The notes beneath the pieces are model-generated. The model had not been told where the DNA came from and did no database searches. It was given only the letters and a program-made list of their open reading frames with translations. Positions 14,134 to 25,896 of a stretch of DNA of 64,000 nt are shown here, in pieces. Positions within the stretch are counted from its first letter, which is position 1, and each line of letters starts with the position of its first letter. The position numbers and the translations under genes were made by a program. This stretch comes from Termitomyces sp. T153 (taxonomy: Eukaryota; Basidiomycota; Agaricomycetes; Agaricales; Lyophyllaceae), in contig JACKQL020000015.1 of the NCBI GenBank assembly GCA_018296165.2, forward strand, positions 62,001 to 126,000. The letters are read 5' to 3'.

Positions 14134-15476
14134 TCACCCTCCTCTTAGTGTGTGGTGTCTCAACATACTAGATAGAAAAAGTCACAAATTGCCTGGTCAG
14201 CTGTTGAAATGGGGTAGATGCCTCAAATGACTTTTGGAGCATTGGAATACCTATGGTAGAAGTCCTGGACTAAGGTTGGTGCATGTACATTAGCCTGCAG
14301 TTCCCAAGAAATGTCCTCAATACTATATCCCTTCCATTTCACCTTGAACTGCAACTTCCCTCAGAGTATTCTGCTATCCAAGATTTCCTCCACTTTATAC
14401 TCCTCCTCATCATCAATCAGAACTGGTAGTGGGGGTGGCTTAGAGTGGCAGCTGGGGATTGAATCTTCTGGAGCTGAGAACAGTTTGACAGCAATGAAGA
14501 CTGGGTGCAACTGATGTAGGCCTGCTGAGAGTTTAAGACGATATGCCAAAGACCCTACCTTCTTCTCCACTAGGAAGGGGCCAAGATGACAATGTGACAG
14601 CTTCTGGAATGGCCTTGTTGTCTTAATGTCCGAGCTATTCGAGTACACATGGTCTCTGGGCTTGTAAACTGGGGCTGGTGTCCATCTGCAATTATAGTAC
14701 CATGCCATGTCCTTCTTGGCCTTCACCAATGCAGCTTTTGCCTCCTCCTGTGCCCTCTTCATCTAGTCCACAAACTTGTTGATGGAGTCATTCTTAGAGG
14801 GGCATGCCCAAGGTTCAAATCCCATTTGCTAGTGTCCAGGAAGAATGGAGTTATCTGCATAGAAGAGTAAACATGGTTGTTGTATTGAAATCCAGTGTCT
14901 GGCAGCAGCTCATCCCAGTCATTCTGCCTCTTATTACTAAACAGGCAGAGATACTGTTCTAACTCCTGGTTAACACATTCTATCTGTCCATCTGACTGAG
15001 AGTGATAGGCTGTAGTGGTGTGGAGCTTCACTCCTAGCAGGCAATACAGTTCCCAAGTGAACTCTGCCACAAACTGGGGTTCCAGTTAGAGACATACTCA
15101 TTTGATAGACCATGAAGCTTCCAGACATTCTTGCAATATAGACTAGCTGCTTCCAAGGCAGAGCATGTTGTGTGGGTGGGGATGAAGTGGGCTTATTTGC
15201 CATAGAGGTCCACCACTACCGTCACAGCATCATATCCATGAGCATCTGGGAGTTCCACAATGAAGTCTACTGATACAACACTCCAGTGAGCCATTGGAAT
15301 AGAGAGAGAGTGGAGCTGCCCCATGGATACCTGGTGGCAAGGCTTGGTGCAAAGGCAGAGATCACAGGTGCTAGTGTAGGTGCCTACATATTGGGAGATT
15401 TGAGGCCACCAGTCATTTCAGGATACCAGCTCCAATGTCTTCTACCTTCTAGGGTGTCCAGTTACTTAAGAGTCCT
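14134..15476 (-). pseudogene. Ty3/gypsy integrase-chromodomain fragment, minus strand
   Basis: Minus-strand frames read part of the H2C2 region (about 15,440-15,250), the integrase core stretch LLGVKLHTTTAYHSQSDGQ (about 15,030), the C-terminal integrase region, and a chromodomain with EEYKVEEILDSRIL (about 14,390). Several stops and frameshifts break it. The sequence is closely related to the plus-strand relic at 19,160-20,720, which shares the chromodomain and the EILDSRI phrase. The gag and RT parts are missing: the copy stops abruptly at 15476, where another LTR begins. Confidence 0.85.
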
Positions 15477-16032
15477 TGTCAAGGGATGTCTCAGTTCCCC
15501 TCTGTGCTGTTCTCCCTCCTTATGGTTTTCCTTTCTTCTCTTTTGCTTTCCCTGTCTTCTGGTCTTAGTTCCAGCCCTCAGGCTGCACTGGTGCTCTGTC
15601 TGTAATTCCAACAAGTGTCACTTCTTCCAATGGCCTCTTACCAGACCCCTGGACTGTTTCCTGTATTCCAGGCCTACCACTGATTGTAGGCCTCCCATCT
15701 TTGGAGCACAGGTACTTTTGACCAAGGGCTATCTTTTGGTTATATTTGTATGTGGTCATGTGCAGGAAGTCTGGAGATCAAGGCCATTTACAATAAATTT
15801 CCACCTTTTGATTGGATTCCAGATTTAGTTGTTGTTGGGTGTTGTTTCCAGAAGCTCTAGAGTAAATTTTCTGAACATTGGCATTGGGGATCCTGAAACT
15901 TGTTCTCATTGGTTCTCTCTATGCCAGGTGAGTAATTAGAACTCTAGAACTTCTTGTAAATACTGAATAAACTTTGGATCTCCCTCTGCCAGTTGTGTGA
16001 TTGAGCCACAGCCTGTAGAGGTCACCCTCACA
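15477..16032 (+). mobile_element. Family F LTR (candidate 5' LTR of plus-strand gypsy relic)
   Basis: It starts TGTCAAGGGATGTC and ends GAGGTCACCCTCACA, 556 bp. It is full-length compared with the solo LTRs at 42474-43086 and 52388-52941, with which it shares the pyrimidine-rich U3. The 5 bp on either side (GTCCT and GCAGA) differ, so it is not a simple solo LTR. It directly precedes a plus-strand gag, so a 5' LTR is the natural reading, although the 3' LTR at 20729 has a different U3. Confidence 0.75.
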
Positions 16033-17260
16033 GCAGAACAAGTCTCTAGATTTGGTCTGGGAGCCCCCTTGGTTCCTCAAAAGGTCTCTCCCCCACCAGT
16101 GCCTTAGTGCTCCCTGTGCTCCTCCTATGACCCAGCTAACCCCTCCAGCACCTCCTCCTGATGCTTCAAACCCACAGGATGATGCCTGGAGTTGTTTGCT
16201 GTTCCTGGAGACACAGGTTCAACTTACCCAAGCCTCCCTTACTTCCCACACAGCTGAACTCACTGGACTCTGTCAAACTACTGAAGCAGTGTTCCTTTCT
16301 CTTCAAGCCCTTATGGAATGTCTTCCCCTTGCTCCTACCACACCTCCTATGCTCCTAGCAGATGCAGAATAGTTTGTGTCTGCACCTAGCTCAGGCTTTT
16401 TGGCTCCAGCTGCTACAGAATAGTTTGCATCTGCATCTGGCTTAGGCCCTTTAGCTCCCCATTTCAAACTTCCTTGTTCTACACTCCCTAATGTATATAA
16501 TGGAGATTGTAAGGCTGGAGAACATTTTCTCCAGTCCTGTATCACCTATATCCAGCTGAGAGGTGAAGCCTTTACCTTGGATGCCTTGAAAATTGCCTGG
16601 ATTCTCTCTTATATGAAGGCCAGTTGAGCCTCAACCTATGCACTGCATATCTTCTAACACCTAGGAGGAGTTGAGAGTTTCTCTGGCTGGATGGAGTTTG
16701 AGAAGGAGTTCCAAGTGGAGTTCTTTCCCCTTGACTCTGCCAAGACCACAGCTCTTTCTCTTTGAGACCAAACTCAGTATAGTCAAGGAAAGCAGTCACT
16801 TGATGAGTACATTGACTCTTTTTGTACCTTAGTTAAAGGCTGAATATCTGGATAGTCTACAACTCTGCCTAACTTTCCATAATGGACTCCACCCCTCTCT
16901 CAGGGATCACATGGACAGCATGGCAGAGGGGCGCCCAGATGATGAGCATGTTGATACCTGGTACAAGGTGGCATGTGAGCAGTGGCAGCTCATGAAACTG
17001 CAATATGAGTTGTGGTGGATGCAACTCTTGACCTTTTCTTTCTCTCATGAAGGTTTTACTCCGAGCTCCCTCTTCCACACCTGCATTAGCATCCCTATGG
17101 GTAGGTACATCTCCTTCCTTCATGCCTTATGCTACTCCCCTGTGCTCCCTACACCAAGGAGTCCCAATAGATGTTGACACTTTCTAACAGTAGTCCTCTA
17201 CTCCTTTGCTGTGTTGATGCTGTGGGAAGGCAGGTCATTTTGCCTGCTACTGTCCTCAAG
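16033..17260 (+). pseudogene. Ty3/gypsy Gag relic, plus strand
   Basis: A proline-rich start (MTQLTPPAPPPDASNPQD near 16,120) is followed by a helical region in broken frames. It ends in a zinc knuckle at 17212-17253 with spacing C-x2-C-x4-H-x4-C (CGKAGH core). The second codon of the knuckle is TGA (17215-17217), most simply an old CGA arginine codon. A second, fragmentary gag of the same kind lies on the minus strand at 39,022-39,480. The frame is destroyed by several stops. Confidence 0.75.
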
Positions 17261-17479
17261 GGCTAGAAGTCCGCTACCTGTCAGCATCAGAGCAAGAAGA
17301 GCTGCTCATCCAGCAGAGAGCTAAGATTTGTAAGCATGCTGCTGTGCATGCCTGTCATGCTGGGCATCTCCCTTATGCTGATCTTGACCTCCTGAGTCCC
17401 CCCCCTCTGGCATTCCCTCATAGAGAGGCCCTCCACAAGGATGTCTGAGGTGTTGGGTATGAATCTCCAGAGAAAGAGG

Positions 17480-19163
17480 AAGGTGAGGGAAAATGAACTT
17501 ATATTCCAGACACAGAGTCCCCAGATGAGACTATAGAGGTGGGTGATTGGATCTATGCTACAACCCTCTGCCCCTATTTTACAGCAGCAGAGATTCAAGC
17601 TAGTCAGACTACTTCTCAGCATCTGGCTGAGGCATTTGTGGCAAACTCACAGCCCAAGCCTTTTCATACCACTGTTCCCAATCACCTCTATAACTCTGAG
17701 GATGTATTTTCCAAGGCCTCCTTTGATTAACTTCTGGAGTGCAAGCAGTGGGATCATGCAATTGAGCTGATACTAGATGCAAAGCCCTCCAGCTGCAAGG
17801 TCTATCCACTTGCACCCTGTGAGCAGGATGAGCAGGATGCTTTCCTGCAGGAAAATCTTAGCTCAGGACAAATATGACCCTCCAAGTCTCCAATGGCCTC
17901 TCCAGTCTTTTTAATTAAAAATAAGGATGGGTCTCTTTGTTTGGTTCAGGATTATTGTGTCTTGAATGCAATAACAGTGAAAAATTGCTATTCTTTGCCA
18001 CTCATCTCAGAACTTGTCAATAACTTTCATGGTGCATGCTATTTCACAAAGTTGTTTGTTCATTAGGGCAACAACAACATATGCATCAAAGAAGGAGACA
18101 AATGGAAGGCAGCATTCTGAACCAATCATGGACTCTTTGAACTTCTGGTGATGTTCTTTGGTCTCACCAATAGCCCAGCCACCTTCCAGACTATGATGAA
18201 TGACATTTTCTATGATCTAATTGTGGAAGGTGTTGTCTGTGTGTGTGTATTTTGATGATATCCTTATCTACACTCAAACTCTGGAGGAGCATTGCCAGGT
18301 CATGTGCATTGTCTTGGAATGCCAATGCCAATACCAGCTCTATTGCAAGCCTGAGAAGTGTGAATTTGAGCAGACCAAGGTGGAGTACCTGGGTTTGATT
18401 ATTTTGCATGGAATGGCCAAGATGGACCCCATTAAAGTGGCAGGTGTAGTAGAGTGGCCTGAGCCAAGGAACAAGAAGGAAGTGCAGGCTTTTCTTGGGT
18501 TTGTCAATTTCTATCGGAGGTTTATACAGAATTTCTCCCACTATGCATGCCCCCTCTTTGACCTCACAGTTAAGGATACAGCATAGCAGTGGGAGCTCCC
18601 ACAGCAAGCCACCTTCAATGCCCTCAAGCAAGCTATGACCTCAAAGCCAGTCCTCTTGTTCCCTGATAATGACCCTCCATTCTGTGTGGAAGCAGATAGC
18701 TCAGACTTTGCTACAGAAGCAGTCCTCTCCCAGCAGTCAAAGGAGGATGGTAAATGGCATCTGGTAGCCTTCTACTCTAAGAGCCTTAATGCAGTGGAAC
18801 AGAACTATGAGATCTATGATAAGGAGATGCTGGCAATTATTCAGTCCTTTGAAGAATGGCAGCATTTCCTTGAGAGTGTGTGGCATAAGTTTGAAGTCTG
18901 GACAGACCACAAGAACTTCAAGTACTTCCATTCTGCTAACAAACTCAATTGATGCCAAGCTTGGTGGTTCCTGTATCTGGCCAACTTTGACTTCTCACTG
19001 CATCACAAATCTGGATGGAGCATAGGCAAACCAGATGCATTGTCCAGGCAGGCTGATCATGGCACAGGAGAAGGAGATAATGACAACATTGTCCTCCTCA
19101 AGCCTGAGCTCTTTGCTATCCATACACTAGAAGGGATTGTAGTTCAAAGGGATCAGGCAAACA
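17480..19163 (+). pseudogene. Ty3/gypsy reverse transcriptase-RNase H relic, plus strand
   Basis: Broken frames read the RT palm (SPVFLIKNKDGSLCLVQDY near 17,895; [15 protein letters not shown] near 18,160), a catalytic FDDILIYTQ at about 18,250 (usual form YxDD), and the connection phrase VQAFLGFVNFYRRFI near 18,485. RNase H motifs follow (VEADSSDFA near 18,690; YDKEMLAII near 18,815; WTDHKNFKYF near 18,900). Stops such as TAG at 18,583 interrupt the frame. Sequence and order fit a chromovirus-type Metaviridae element. No protease domain was recognised between the zinc knuckle and RT. Confidence 0.85.
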
Positions 19164-20717
19164 TTGTTAGAGACATTTGAAGAGGGAAATGAGAGGGTGC
19201 ACAGGAGGATGCAGTGGCTCAGGCAGCACAGACCCTACAAGCTCAATAGGCAAGTGGAGTCAACAGTGCATGCAGATGAGTGGGGTCTTCAGGATGGGCT
19301 CCTGACCTTTAGAAGATGCATTCATGTGCCTAACATTTCAGAACTTTGCTGGTGCATTGTAGAACAACATTATAACTCTTAGGTAGCCAGACAACCTAGA
19401 AGGTGGAAGATGCTAGAGCTGGTATCCCAGAACTATTGGTGGCCATAGATCTCCCAATATGTAGGCACCTACACTAGCACCTGTAATCTTTGTCTCCACA
19501 CCAAGCCTCACCATCAAGCACCCATGGGCCAGCTCTACCCACTTCCTATTCTAGCTGCTTGCTAAAGTGTTGCATTGGTGGATTTCATTGTGGAACTCCC
19601 AGATGCTCATGGATATGATGCAGTGATGGTAGAGGTAGACTTCTATAGTTAACAAGCCTATTTCATCCCTACCCACATGACATGCTCTGCCTTAGGAGCA
19701 GCTAGTCTGTATCAGAAGAATGTCCGGAAGCTCCATGGTCTGTAAAATGGGTATGTCTCTGATTAAGGCCCCTAGTTTGTGGCAGAGTTTATTCAGGAAC
19801 TGTACCACCTGCTTGGAGTGAAGCTCCATACCACCACAGCTTATCACCCTCAGTCAGATGGGCAGACAGAACATGTTAATCAGGAATTGGAACAGTATCT
19901 TCACCTTTTTTGTAATGAGAGGCAGGATGATTAGGATGAGCTCCTGCCAGATGCTGAGTTCCAATACAACAACTATGTTCACTCTTTCACACAGATAACT
20001 CCATTCTTTCTGGACACTGGTAGGCACTCCTGCATGGAATTTGAACCTTGGGCACACCCCTCTGAGAATGACTCTGTAAATGAGTTTGTGGTCAGAATGA
20101 AGAGGGCACAGGAGGAGACAAAGGCTGCATTGATGAAGGCCAAGGATGACATGGCATGCTACTATGACTGTTGTCAGACACCAGCTCTAGATTACAAGCT
20201 AGAAGACCATGTGTACTTGGATAGCTCATATATTAAGACAATGAGGCCATCTCAAAAATTGTCACATTGTCATTTTGGCTCCTTTGTAGTGGAGAAGAAG
20301 GTGGGGCCTTTAGCATACTGACTTAAACTCTCAGCAGGCCTATGCCAATTGCACATAGTCTTCAATGTTGTCAAACTATTTCCAGCCCCAGAGAATTCAA
20401 TCCCCAGCCATCACCTTAAGCCCCCCCCCCCTCCACCAGTTCTAGTTGATAATGAGGAGGAGTATGAAGTGGAGGAAATTTTGGATAGCAGAATATTCCA
20501 AGAAAAGTTGCAGTTCAAGATGAAATGGAAGGAATATGGTATTGAAGACATCTTTTGGGAACCACAGGCTAATGTACATACACCAACCCTGGTTAGGGAC
20601 TTCTACTGTAGGCATCCCAATGCTCCTAAAGCCATTTGGGGCATTTATCCTGTCTCAACAGCTGATCAGGCAATTCAGGACTTCTTCTACCTAGTGTGTC
20701 AAAACATCACATGCTAA
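19164..20717 (+). pseudogene. Ty3/gypsy integrase with chromodomain, plus strand
   Basis: The zinc-binding part (CNLCLHTKPHHQAPMGQLYP near 19,480), a core Asp in VDFIVELPDAHG (about 19,580), and TTAYHPQSDGQTEHVNQELE (about 19,835, with the core Glu nearby) identify the integrase. The C-terminal chromodomain lies at about 20,450-20,610 (EYEVEEILDSRI, FKMKWKEYGIEDIFWEP). A run of ten C lies at 20,420-20,430. At least five stops disable it. The chromodomain would direct insertion to heterochromatin, in keeping with the nested island here. Confidence 0.85.
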
Positions 20718-20728
20718 AAAGGAGGTGA

Positions 20729-21131
20729 TATCAGGGAACTGCCAATGCACATGCTTGGCTTGGTCATGTGTTTGGTCACATGATCAGTTGCCATGTGCAT
20801 TCTGCACAGAACCCACATGGCAAGATGTGCACATATTTGGCAAGGTCATGTGAATGCATGTGTTTTGTCATGTGTTTGGTCACATGATCAGTTGCTATGT
20901 GCATTCTGTGCAGAACCCACATGGCAAGGTATGCACATGTTTGGCAAAGTCATGTGACCAGAGTAATTTTTCCAAACCCTGGCATTAGAAATTCTCAGAC
21001 TTGTTCTCTTTGGATCTTCCTCTGCCAGGTGTGTAGTCCTACTTGTAGACATTGTACTGTGCTGAATAGACTTTGGATCTCCTTTTGCCAGTTGTGTGAC
21101 TGAGCCACAGCCTCCAGAGGTTGCCCTTACA
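20729..21131 (+). mobile_element. Family F LTR with internal 104-bp tandem duplication (3' LTR)
   Basis: It follows a purine-rich tract (AAAAAGGAGGTGA) and starts TATCAGGG, best read as TGTCAGGG with one change. It ends CAGAGGTTGCCCTTACA. The U3 contains two consecutive copies of a 104-bp unit starting at 20764 and 20868 (each begins TCATGTGTTTGGTCACATGA). This U3 is unlike the pyrimidine-rich U3 of the LTR at 15477, whereas the last ~180 bp match. Confidence 0.85.
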
Positions 21132-23265
21132 ATTGCCCCCATATCTGGCATATCCCCCTTTGAGTATCAAGTGATGCCCTTGAACAACTAACTCCCTTGC
21201 TCCCTTCAATATTTGCAGGCAACCTTCTCCTCAACATGAACAACAATTTTGCACAGTAGGACAACAGCCCAACCTGTTCAACTTCTTGAGGAATCCACTG
21301 AAATACACCTGCTGTATCTCAGAACAATTCTAAGAACACTTGCTCTTACCCAATAACTCTACCACTTGCTGCTCACTGGCCCAAGAACCTCTCTGAAATA
21401 CAGCCTTAAACTCCACTACTCCAGGGTCAACTTAATCTTGGCACCCCTGCTAAGCAACCAATGGGTACTTAAGAAAGCCTCTTTAAGCTAAGCAGAATGA
21501 ATCCTGCCACTCAGTAGTAATCTCCATTAAACATTTACATGTCATAGAAGGTAAATCCCAGTCCAGACCCCCTTTCTTGCCCAGCACAATCTCTGATGCA
21601 ACCCCACCAACAAGCCAACCCCCCAATCCACCCCTTTACACTGCCTCTGGACTCTTAGTTCCTGCTCTGAAAAGAATGAATTGACAAAACATACTTTTAG
21701 ACCCCTTCTTCTACTCAGCACTGTCTCTGGAGACAACCCCATCAACAAGCCAACATTCAACCAGCCCCCCATGCTAACTCTGGATCATTAGCTCCTACTC
21801 TGAAAGAAGATATACACCATAGAGCTCACCTCCAGACCAACTTCGCATGCACCATAACCTCAAAAAGTAACTCTGCCAAGCTAGTGCTCCACCAACCCTT
21901 GTGCCATTTCCTGACTGCTGACTCCACTCTGGGAAGGGACAAATACACTGCTGGACCTTTCCAATACAACTCTTAATGCAACTTTACCAATGAGCCAGCA
22001 GCTAACCCACTCCTTGCACTACCCCCAGACCACTGGATTCTTACTCCCAGAAAGAACAAACCCATGGAACAGCAACCCCAAACTCCTCCCTTGCTCAATA
22101 CAGCAGCCAGAACAACTCTGCTAAGAATCTGCCAACTAGCCAATGCTCATGCTACAAGAATCCACCAACCAACTAGCACTCACATCAACTCCAAACTCCT
22201 GGCTCCTATCCCAGGAAGGACAACCTAAGAACAGCAACTCCAAACCCCTTCCCACTCTGCACCTCACTAGAAGCAACTACATCAAGAATCATCTACCAAT
22301 CAACCTCTGTGCTATCTCTAGACTACCAACCCCTATTCAAGAGGGATGAACTCATGCTCTAGACTACAAACATGCTTGTCCTGACAAATCTTGGCAGCAT
22401 TGCAAGCCCCAAGGATGCCAGAAATATATAAGACTCTCCTACTTGCTTCTGGACTTATCCTTGGCAAGGAATAAGAAGGAATGTCATATAGCATATTCAA
22501 ACCTGCAAACTCCAACTCTGGACCAAGGAAACCCACTGAGACTGGTCACCTTGGAATTCTGCTGCCCCACCACCAATACTTTAGAGTGCAGCAAACCCTT
22601 AACCAAGTATGTTCCTAACAGAACACAAAACTCTGGAGTGCAGCAAACTCCTAATCAAGCATATTTCCAATAAAATGCAATACTCTGGAGTTCAGCAAAC
22701 TCCTATCCAATCATGCCTTTGCCAAAACAAAAACCTCTGGATACTCTCCACTCTTCAAATCAATTCACCAACCCCCTTATACTCAGAGATCAACAGATTG
22801 CAAGGATGGGTGGACTAAACTTTGAGAAAGTATCTCTGCTCCTATGCTAACTAACTAATAGCTGGTATGTAAAATGGTTCCCTACTAAGTCCACTATGAC
22901 AACAGCTCCAACCCTGGAGCCCTCCCTCATTATGCTGCCAAGGACTCCCATCTTTGGCCTACTCTGCCCTCTAAGGATGACTTCCACTCCATTGCCCCTA
23001 CAGTCATCAAGAGACCTCCACCCCCCTTTCTCAACTCCTCTGGGACAAAATCAACACCACTGCCAAGCATACTTGAAGCACTCTCACTCTTCAGCTGGAC
23101 CTTCAGCAACCCTGCCCAACTCAACTAACGTCACTCCAAGATCTAGAGAGTTCTTCTCAAGCCCAATCACAAATGCTTGACCCAACCCCAAGCTTGAAGA
23201 AACTCCACTCATAATCTCAGTCTGACCTCTTAAGAAGCACACTCCAGAACAACACCCCACCTATT
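21132..23265. other. C/A-rich, CG-free block of unknown origin
   Basis: About 2.1 kb dominated by short recurring phrases (CAACTCC, ACTCTGGA). One phrase, 'ctctggagt(g/t)cagcaaac' and variants, occurs three times near 22,580-22,710. No reading frame shows a recognisable domain and no LTR ends were found. By position it should correspond to pol of the older family A element whose 3' end lies at 23,270-25,896, but I see no pol motif. It may be a deletion derivative, a non-autonomous internal region or another inserted repeat. Confidence 0.4.
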
Positions 23266-23599
23266 GACACCTTCAAAACATTTAGAAGCCCCATAGAAAC
23301 CCCTCCAGCACTCCCACTAAACTCTGGGACCCCTACTTGCAATGCTCTGCCAAGCCTTAGTAACTCTGGAACTAGTCAACACAGATGGTAATAGTGGGCA
23401 TAACCCCCACCTCTAAATTCATTAGAAATTCAACTCCCACAAGCAACCCCCTGTGTATTTTATTTGCTTATTCCCTCACATAATCTAAGGCTTAGCATTT
23501 TTTCAGCAGTTCAAGATAATATTAACAAACTACAATTACAACATAGTATGACAAAAGACAATGGACAGCAGGCAAGGAAAGCTCAGGCCCCAAGACACC

Positions 23600-25450
23600 T
23601 CATCTCCTCACCCTCTTTGAAGCTCCCCTCTCCACTTCTCTGACCTCCAGATCCATCTCCATCTGTACCCTCACCACAGCCAACACCTGTATAAGTCCAA
23701 ACAGTTCCTCCCCCACATCTGCTGCCACTCCCCACCACAACTCTGGGGCCACTACATTATGCTACTAGTGCCCTACCAGCAGTCACCTCAGCCTCACCAT
23801 TCTCTGGTCCAACTCCAGAGGATGGTCCATGGGCATCTGTGCCAACCTGTTCTAGATCAATGCAAATGCGCAGAGGCCCTATCCATGAGGACTTGGTGCT
23901 TTCAGACCCAATCTGCCTCAAGCTTGTTAGTAGAAGCCAGAGAGAAGAAGAAGACACTTATGCAAAATCTCTGCATGCTCTAAGGCTGCCTTGTTTACCA
24001 GCCACTCCTCCCACCACCTCCTAGCCTCTGCCTCTGCTCATAACAAACTCCCTTTCATCAGACTCTGCCATTCCTCTGCTTCCTCTATAGACTGTGCCTT
24101 TAACTATGTCAAGCACTCTTAGAGACCCCATACCTCCAACACCCTCACTGTGGCCATCTGCACTGCTGTGTTATAATCCTGCTGTAGCATATCCCTCTCT
24201 CTTTTTGCTATGTCCTGATCCTCTCTCACTCTTTGAAGCTCTTTCTCTTGCATTATCAATATCCTTAAAAATTTCTCCACTTGTCAATGAAGGAACATTT
24301 CAGTGATTGAGAGCACAGGCTCAGAAGACCTTGATAGATGCCCTAGCAGCATGCTCAAGCTAGAGGAGAACATATGAGGCCCAGGAGGGCCTGCCATTGA
24401 TTCCTGGCCTCATGATCACTTGCTGGGCCCTGCCTCTGGTAGCAGGGAGGCCCTCCACTTTCTCTTGTTGCATGACATTAGAGCCTACTCCCTCTGCCCA
24501 CTATGTGGGGGCCCCACCTTCTCTGCTAGCTGCCCTGCATTCTCCTTGTTCTCCAAATCAGAGCCCCAGCCTGACACTCTGGCCTTCCAACTCTCACCCA
24601 ACTGCTCTCTCACTCAGCCCTCCTCCCATTCCTGCTCTATGGCAATGCAGGCCACATGCCACTCCAGCAAAACCAGACACTTCTTGTGCCTTGCACAGCA
24701 TGGGAGGCAAACTGAAGTATCATGGCAGGACCCTGCCAAAGGTTTGTCAAACTCACATGGTTCTTCTTGCCAAGCACAGAGGATGCACTGGAACAACTAA
24801 TTAGCAAACACTACAAAAAAGGCTAAGAACTCACTAGAGCCTCATTCTGGCACCACTCCAGGGTCAGAGGACTCCATGCCCACTCCAGCACCCCTGCAAA
24901 CATCTCCAGCATCACTTGTGCCTGTAGAATTCTCTTCACCTCTAGAATAATGTGGACAATCCCTACCTTAAAACTAAGCCTTGTGGAATGACCTGGGGCA
25001 GTTAAGAATGAATGGCCAGCAGGCTCTGACTCCCTCACACAAGAGCTCTGGAGGAGCTCACCACTGCCAAGAATAACTCTATCAAAGCTCAATCAGCAAC
25101 TGGCAGTGCAATAAATCCACCTTCCTATAGTTCTGCTGCTGGTCAAACTCTCTCTGCTAACACTCATATTCTGCCCACATGGCCATGTAGTTGTTGTTAA
25201 AGGGGGGTGGTTAATGAGGGAGATGGTGACAAAGATGCTACAAAAGTCATGGAAAGAAATGAGGAACACTAGAGTATGTCCCACCTCCCTTTAAAGTTTT
25301 AGGAAGCACTTCTTGATGGATGACAATCACACTTCAACTTTGTTCCCCATACTGCCACCACTTGCTGCAGTTTGATCAATATTGCTCAGGCTTTGATTTT
25401 CATGCTCTCCATTCATTCCTGACTCATGCCCCACATCTCAAGAGTCTCAA
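23600..25450 (-). pseudogene. Antisense zinc-cluster gene of the older family A element
   Basis: Read on the minus strand, opposite to the orientation of its element's 3' LTR (25468-25896, plus). The cysteine module CILCAWQEEPC ... CLPCCARHKKC at about 24,790-24,680 has the same spacing (C-x2-C-x6-C twice, 15 residues between) as the plus-strand gene in the young element. Upstream, near 24,850-24,890, the phrase FAGVLEWAWSPLTLEWCQ matches FAEAAEQARGPLTLE. Downstream, about 23,860-23,600, MPMDHPLELDQ, LLVGH and WWGVAADVGEELFG match MPRDLPLELGQ, LLVGH and WWEVAMDVAEPLLG; the stop is at 23600-23602. Several in-frame stops disable this copy. The function of the protein is not known. Confidence 0.65.
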
Positions 25451-25467
25451 TGTTAAAGAGAGGGTGA

Positions 25468-25896
25468 TGTCATGACCCACTTCCAGAACCCTGGACCTTG
25501 TTTTCAGCCACCTTGCTTCCTCAGAATTCATTCCCAACTCCTCCTTTGACTCCCCCAACCTTTGTTCATCTATGGCACCCACTCCAGATAATTCCAATGC
25601 TTCTCCAGCAACCTCCAATGGGCTCCTGGCTAACTCCAATGCCTTTCTCACAGCATTCAACACTTCTCCTGCCTCTCCTGAGCCCCTGAAACCCTCCCCC
25701 ACTGTTCCTAACACTAGCATACATCACTAGTTTGTTACCTTAATTGATCCAACTAGCTCCAGAGCATCACAAAGACTCCAGGATGACCCATGTCCCCAAC
25801 TGATCCCATCAGTATATCACTGTGGCCTACTCCTTAATCACAACTGACACCTGCTAGCTCCATGTGCCTCCAATGAGCCCTACTACCTAACCTGTT
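25468..25896 (+). mobile_element. Older family A 3' LTR, left part (interrupted)
   Basis: It starts TGTCATGACCCACTTCC and is preceded by a purine-rich tract (AAGAGAGGGTGA, about 25,456-25,467), so it is the 3' LTR of a plus-oriented element lying to its left. It stops at CTGTT, the target site of the young element, and resumes with the duplicated CTGTT at 37883. Joined to 37883-38615 it is about 1,160 bp, close to the 1,146-bp solo LTR at 27271-28416. Confidence 0.88.

Noticed and set aside
14805..14825. GGTTCAAATCCC, which resembles a tRNA T-loop
   Set aside because: No acceptor stem or anticodon arm around it; it lies in integrase coding sequence.
20764..20971. Tandem units considered as a CRISPR-like array
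   Set aside because: The two units are adjacent with no spacers, lie in an LTR, and the host is a eukaryote.
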